In this document: piece by piece, positions 6,917 to 8,415 of the stretch
Layout: every line of letters starts with the position of its first letter
Position numbering within the stretch: position 1 is the first letter of the stretch
Source of the DNA: an uncultured Syntrophomonadaceae bacterium
GTDB taxonomy: Bacteria > Bacillota > Syntrophomonadia > Syntrophomonadales > Syntrophomonadaceae
DNA: 8,415 bases
Assembly: GCA_944391275.1 (NCBI GenBank)
Contig: CALXSZ010000166.1
Span: forward strand, 1 to 8,415
Reading direction: 5' to 3'
Translations under genes and position numbers: made by a program
The notes under the pieces: generated by a model
Told to the model about the DNA's origin: nothing
Database searches by the model: none
What the model saw: the letters and a program-made list of their open reading frames with translations, nothing else

Positions 6917-6925
6917 ATTGTACCA
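6917..6925 (-). promoter_or_regulatory. livJ: Extended -10 promoter of livJ
   Basis: On the minus strand TGGTACAAT (6925-6917) matches the extended -10 form TGnTATAAT with one change. No good -35 hexamer lies 17 bases upstream, which is usual for extended -10 promoters. Transcription would start near 6910, about 50 bases before the livJ ATG. Confidence 0.55.
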
Positions 6926-6936
6926 TATCTAAGGAA

Positions 6937-6951
6937 AATTTTCTGCTATTT
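6937..6951. promoter_or_regulatory. CodY-like box at the livJ promoter
   Basis: AATTTTCTGCTATTT matches the palindromic CodY consensus AATTTTCWGAAAATT at 12 of 15 positions. It covers the -35 area of the livJ promoter, a good position for repression. CodY is the Bacillota repressor that responds to branched-chain amino acids and GTP, and liv-type transport genes are among its known targets. The site is inferred from the motif and position; AT-rich DNA gives false matches. Confidence 0.45.
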
Positions 6952-7064
6952 CTCTTTGTATACCTGATAAACATGATTTTTTAAAACTTATCCTTGCGTT
7001 CTATTTTTTTCTATATTATCCTTAGGAAGTACTTGGCATTTTCTAAATAAAGGAGCGTCGCGCT

Positions 7065-7928
7065 ATGCAAACACTGTGGTTTATTATTCAATCCATGATT
7101 ATCGGCGTCGTTGAGGGAATTACCGAATTTCTCCCAGTTTCCTCAACCGGACATTTAATCATTGTTGAAAGTCTCCTGGGATTTCAGGGAGAAAACCCTC
7201 ATTATGTTGAAATGTACACCTATGTGATTCAATTAGGCGCTATTCTATCCGTCATCGTCCTTTACCGAAAAAAATTTGCACAAACGTTAAAAAATTTTTT
7301 CCCTTCTCAGGTTGGTTATGAAAACTCCGGGTTAAAATTTTGGCTGATGATTTTTATTGCGTGTATTCCAGGCGGTATCTTAGGGATCTTGCTCGATAAT
7401 CTGGCCGAAAAATATCTGTTCGCGCCTATTCCCGTTGCAATCACCTTATTTGTTGGCGCTTTATTTATGATTATTTGTGAAAACCATTTTCGTAAAAAGG
7501 CATTATTACGAAATACCGTCCAAAAGGATTGGCAGGTCCGTCCGCGTCAAGCTTGGATTATTGGTCTTTTTCAATGCTTGGCCATTATCCCCGGAATGTC
7601 CCGTTCCGCTTCCACGATTATTGGCGGTTGGATTGCTGGTTTGTCAACGGTAGCCGCTGCTGAATTCTCATTCTTTCTAGCCATTCCCGTTATGGTGGGA
7701 ATGAGCGCCCTAAAACTGTTTAAAACCGAAGGATTGTTCACCTTAACAAGCTTGGAAGTGGTCGCTCTCATTGTTGGCTTTATCACCGCTTTTATTTCAG
7801 CTCTATTTGTCATTAAAGGTTTCATCAATTTCCTTAAAAGACGTCCTATGCGCGTATTTGCAGTCTACCGGATGTTTTTTGCGATTATTGTGCTCATTGC
7901 TGGTTTTGCCGGTTTTTTCCAAACGTAA
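7065..7928 (+). CDS. uppP: Undecaprenyl-diphosphatase UppP (BacA)
   Basis: An integral membrane phosphatase that converts undecaprenyl diphosphate to the monophosphate, recycling the lipid carrier for peptidoglycan and other wall polymers; high dosage gives bacitracin tolerance. The 287-residue length is typical. The first signature, GVVEGITEFLPVSSTGHLI (14-32), holds Glu17, Glu21, Ser27 and His30. The second, PGMSRSAST (176-184), holds Arg180. About eight hydrophobic segments are visible, and the C-terminal RRPMRVFAVYRM is also family-typical. The ATG at 7065 has AAAGGAG about 10 bases upstream. It diverges from livJ across 203 bases and is followed by a separately promoted unit, so it is probably monocistronic. 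I see no convincing terminator directly after it. Confidence 0.97.
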   Translation: MQTLWFIIQSMIIGVVEGITEFLPVSSTGHLIIVESLLGFQGENPHYVEMYTYVIQLGAILSVIVLYRKKFAQTLKNFFPSQVGYENSGLKFWLMIFIACIPGGILGILLDNLAEKYLFAPIPVAITLFVGALFMIICENHFRKKALLRNTVQKDWQVRPRQAWIIGLFQCLAIIPGMSRSASTIIGGWIAGLSTVAAAEFSFFLAIPVMVGMSALKLFKTEGLFTLTSLEVVALIVGFITAFISALFVIKGFINFLKRRPMRVFAVYRMFFAIIVLIAGFAGFFQT

Positions 7929-8064
7929 AATTAATTTATTTAGAGTAAATATGGGTGAGATTTTCATCTGTTTATCACGGTAGATGCGAATGATTGGTTC
8001 TGAAAAACTTCATAGGTATTTTGTATTTGTTATCTTTTAATCATAAGAAAATATATTTTTCATC

Positions 8065-8093
8065 TTGACAAATGATTTTAGAACTTCTATGAT
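8065..8093 (+). promoter_or_regulatory. Near-consensus sigma-A promoter for the riboswitch-MFS unit
   Basis: TTGACA (8065-8070, perfect) is followed after exactly 17 bases by TATGAT (8088-8093, five of six). Transcription would start near 8100, leaving a leader of about 155 bases that contains the riboswitch and terminator. Apart from these elements, 7929-8064 shows no gene, RNA or clear terminator. Confidence 0.85.
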
Positions 8094-8129
8094 GAATACA
8101 CAAATAAATTTTCCGGAAAATTTCATAGG

Positions 8130-8205
8130 GTGCTTTTCTCTGACGAGTTTGTGGAGTTTACCACGTGGGGAAAGCGCTTATTTGTTAAAAGCCGATCGTC
8201 TGGGC
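8130..8205 (+). ncRNA. ZTP riboswitch aptamer (pfl motif)
   Basis: The RNA folds as the two-part pfl/ZTP aptamer, which senses ZTP/ZMP, the AICAR nucleotides that build up when 10-formyl-tetrahydrofolate is short. P1 pairs GTGCTTTTC (8130-8138) with GGAAAGCGC (8169-8177), nine pairs including G-U. P2 is GTGG (8151-8154) with CCAC (8161-8164), followed by the GGGGA junction. A linker leads to the conserved 3' subdomain GCCGATCGTCTGGGC (8191-8205), where GCC pairs with GGC to form P3. The pseudoknot is GACGA (8142-8146) with TCGTC (8196-8200); family members more often use GGCG with CGCC, so this looks like a covarying replacement. Identification rests on motif recall, without a covariance search. 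Confidence 0.8.
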
Positions 8206-8233
8206 AGCATGTTTTTCATGTTGCCCTTTTTTT
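8202..8233 (+). terminator. Riboswitch expression-platform terminator
   Basis: GGGCAGCATG (8202-8211) pairs with CATGTTGCCC (8217-8226), one G-U pair, around a 5-base loop, followed by TTTTTTT (8227-8233). Its first four bases are the GGGC of the aptamer's final stem, so the ligand-bound aptamer and the terminator exclude each other. This predicts transcriptional ON control of the MFS gene by ZTP. Confidence 0.88.
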
Positions 8234-8254
8234 ATTGAAAGGGAGGAGATAAAA

Positions 8255-8415
8255 ATGAATTTAAACCGTTGGATAAATGGAGCCATTCCGGCTGTACTAA
8301 TCCATATTAGTATTGGAGCCGTATATGCCTGGTCCGTCTTCTCACAACCGGTGATGAGTGCTTTGAATGCTTCTTTATCTGAGGTTTCTTGGGCTTTTAG
8401 TATTGCAATCTTTTT
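8255..8415 (+). CDS. OFA-family MFS transporter, N-terminal part (runs off right edge)
   Basis: The first 54 codons (53 complete plus a partial one) of a major facilitator protein. The opening NRWINGAIPAVLIHISIGAV and the YAWSVFSQPVMSALN that follows carry the H-x-S-I-G-x-V-Y-A-W-S-V-F pattern of the first transmembrane helix of OFA-family (OxlT-like oxalate:formate or monocarboxylate) transporters. The next segment, LSEVSWAFSIAIFF, begins the second helix. The ATG has a strong GGGAGGAG site 6-13 bases upstream, just beyond the riboswitch terminator. The actual substrate cannot be read from this fragment; oxalate, formate, lactate and related acids are all handled by family members. The ZTP switch upstream argues for a link to one-carbon supply, with formate the most attractive candidate. 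The family assignment is firm, the substrate an inference. Confidence 0.85.
   Translation, partial: MNLNRWINGAIPAVLIHISIGAVYAWSVFSQPVMSALNASLSEVSWAFSIAIF

Noticed and set aside
7955..7980. Terminator for uppP
   Set aside because: Only a short, interrupted pairing (GTGAGAT with ATCT...CAC) and no T-run follow it.
8004..8129. Direct repeat AAAAYTTCATAGG at 8004-8016 and 8117-8129
   Set aside because: The two 13-base copies differ at one position, lie on either side of the promoter, and have no symmetry or further copies. They are too short to call an operator pair, though a cross-genome comparison could revive them.
1..8415. tRNA, rRNA, CRISPR array, insertion sequence or prophage genes
   Set aside because: No cloverleaf, rRNA segment, regular spaced repeats, transposase motifs or phage genes were seen on either strand.

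Overview
The window looks like a chromosomal segment of a low-GC member of the Bacillota (Firmicutes), most likely an anaerobe. The grounds are the AT-rich intergenic DNA, strong Shine-Dalgarno sites, sigma-A-type promoters, lipoproteins with a Gram-positive style lipobox, a CodY-like site and a ZTP-type riboswitch. I cannot assign a genus from the sequence.

Left part (1-2622, mostly + strand). The window opens on two head-to-head copies of the same stretch of an ABC-transporter ATPase, which form an imperfect 93-bp inverted repeat. The minus-strand copy runs off the left edge. The plus-strand copy lacks its Walker A half and carries a 4-bp duplication frameshift just before the H-loop, so it is probably a pseudogene. 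It is followed by a small polytopic membrane protein (probable ABC permease partner, ATGA overlap), a GNAT acetyltransferase of the polyamine-acetyltransferase type, and a DUF4097-like lipoprotein. A bidirectional terminator closes this unit.

Middle part (2698-6861, - strand). This is a branched-chain amino acid (LIV/HAAT) ABC importer read right to left: livJ (binding lipoprotein), then livH and livM (permeases) and livG (ATPase). livF, the usual second ATPase, is absent where it would be expected. livJ has its own extended -10 promoter with a CodY-like box over the -35 region. A terminator followed by a second promoter lies between livJ and livHMG, so the binding protein and the membrane complex are probably transcribed partly independently.

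Right part (7065-8415, + strand). uppP (undecaprenyl-diphosphatase) diverges from livJ. After it comes a 326-bp intergenic region with a near-consensus promoter, a ZTP (pfl-motif) riboswitch whose last stem overlaps an intrinsic terminator, and the first 54 codons of an OFA-family (oxalate/formate/monocarboxylate-type) MFS transporter that the riboswitch should control. The most informative points are the riboswitch-transporter pairing, the livF-less liv cluster with its CodY-like site, and the inverted ATPase paralogues.
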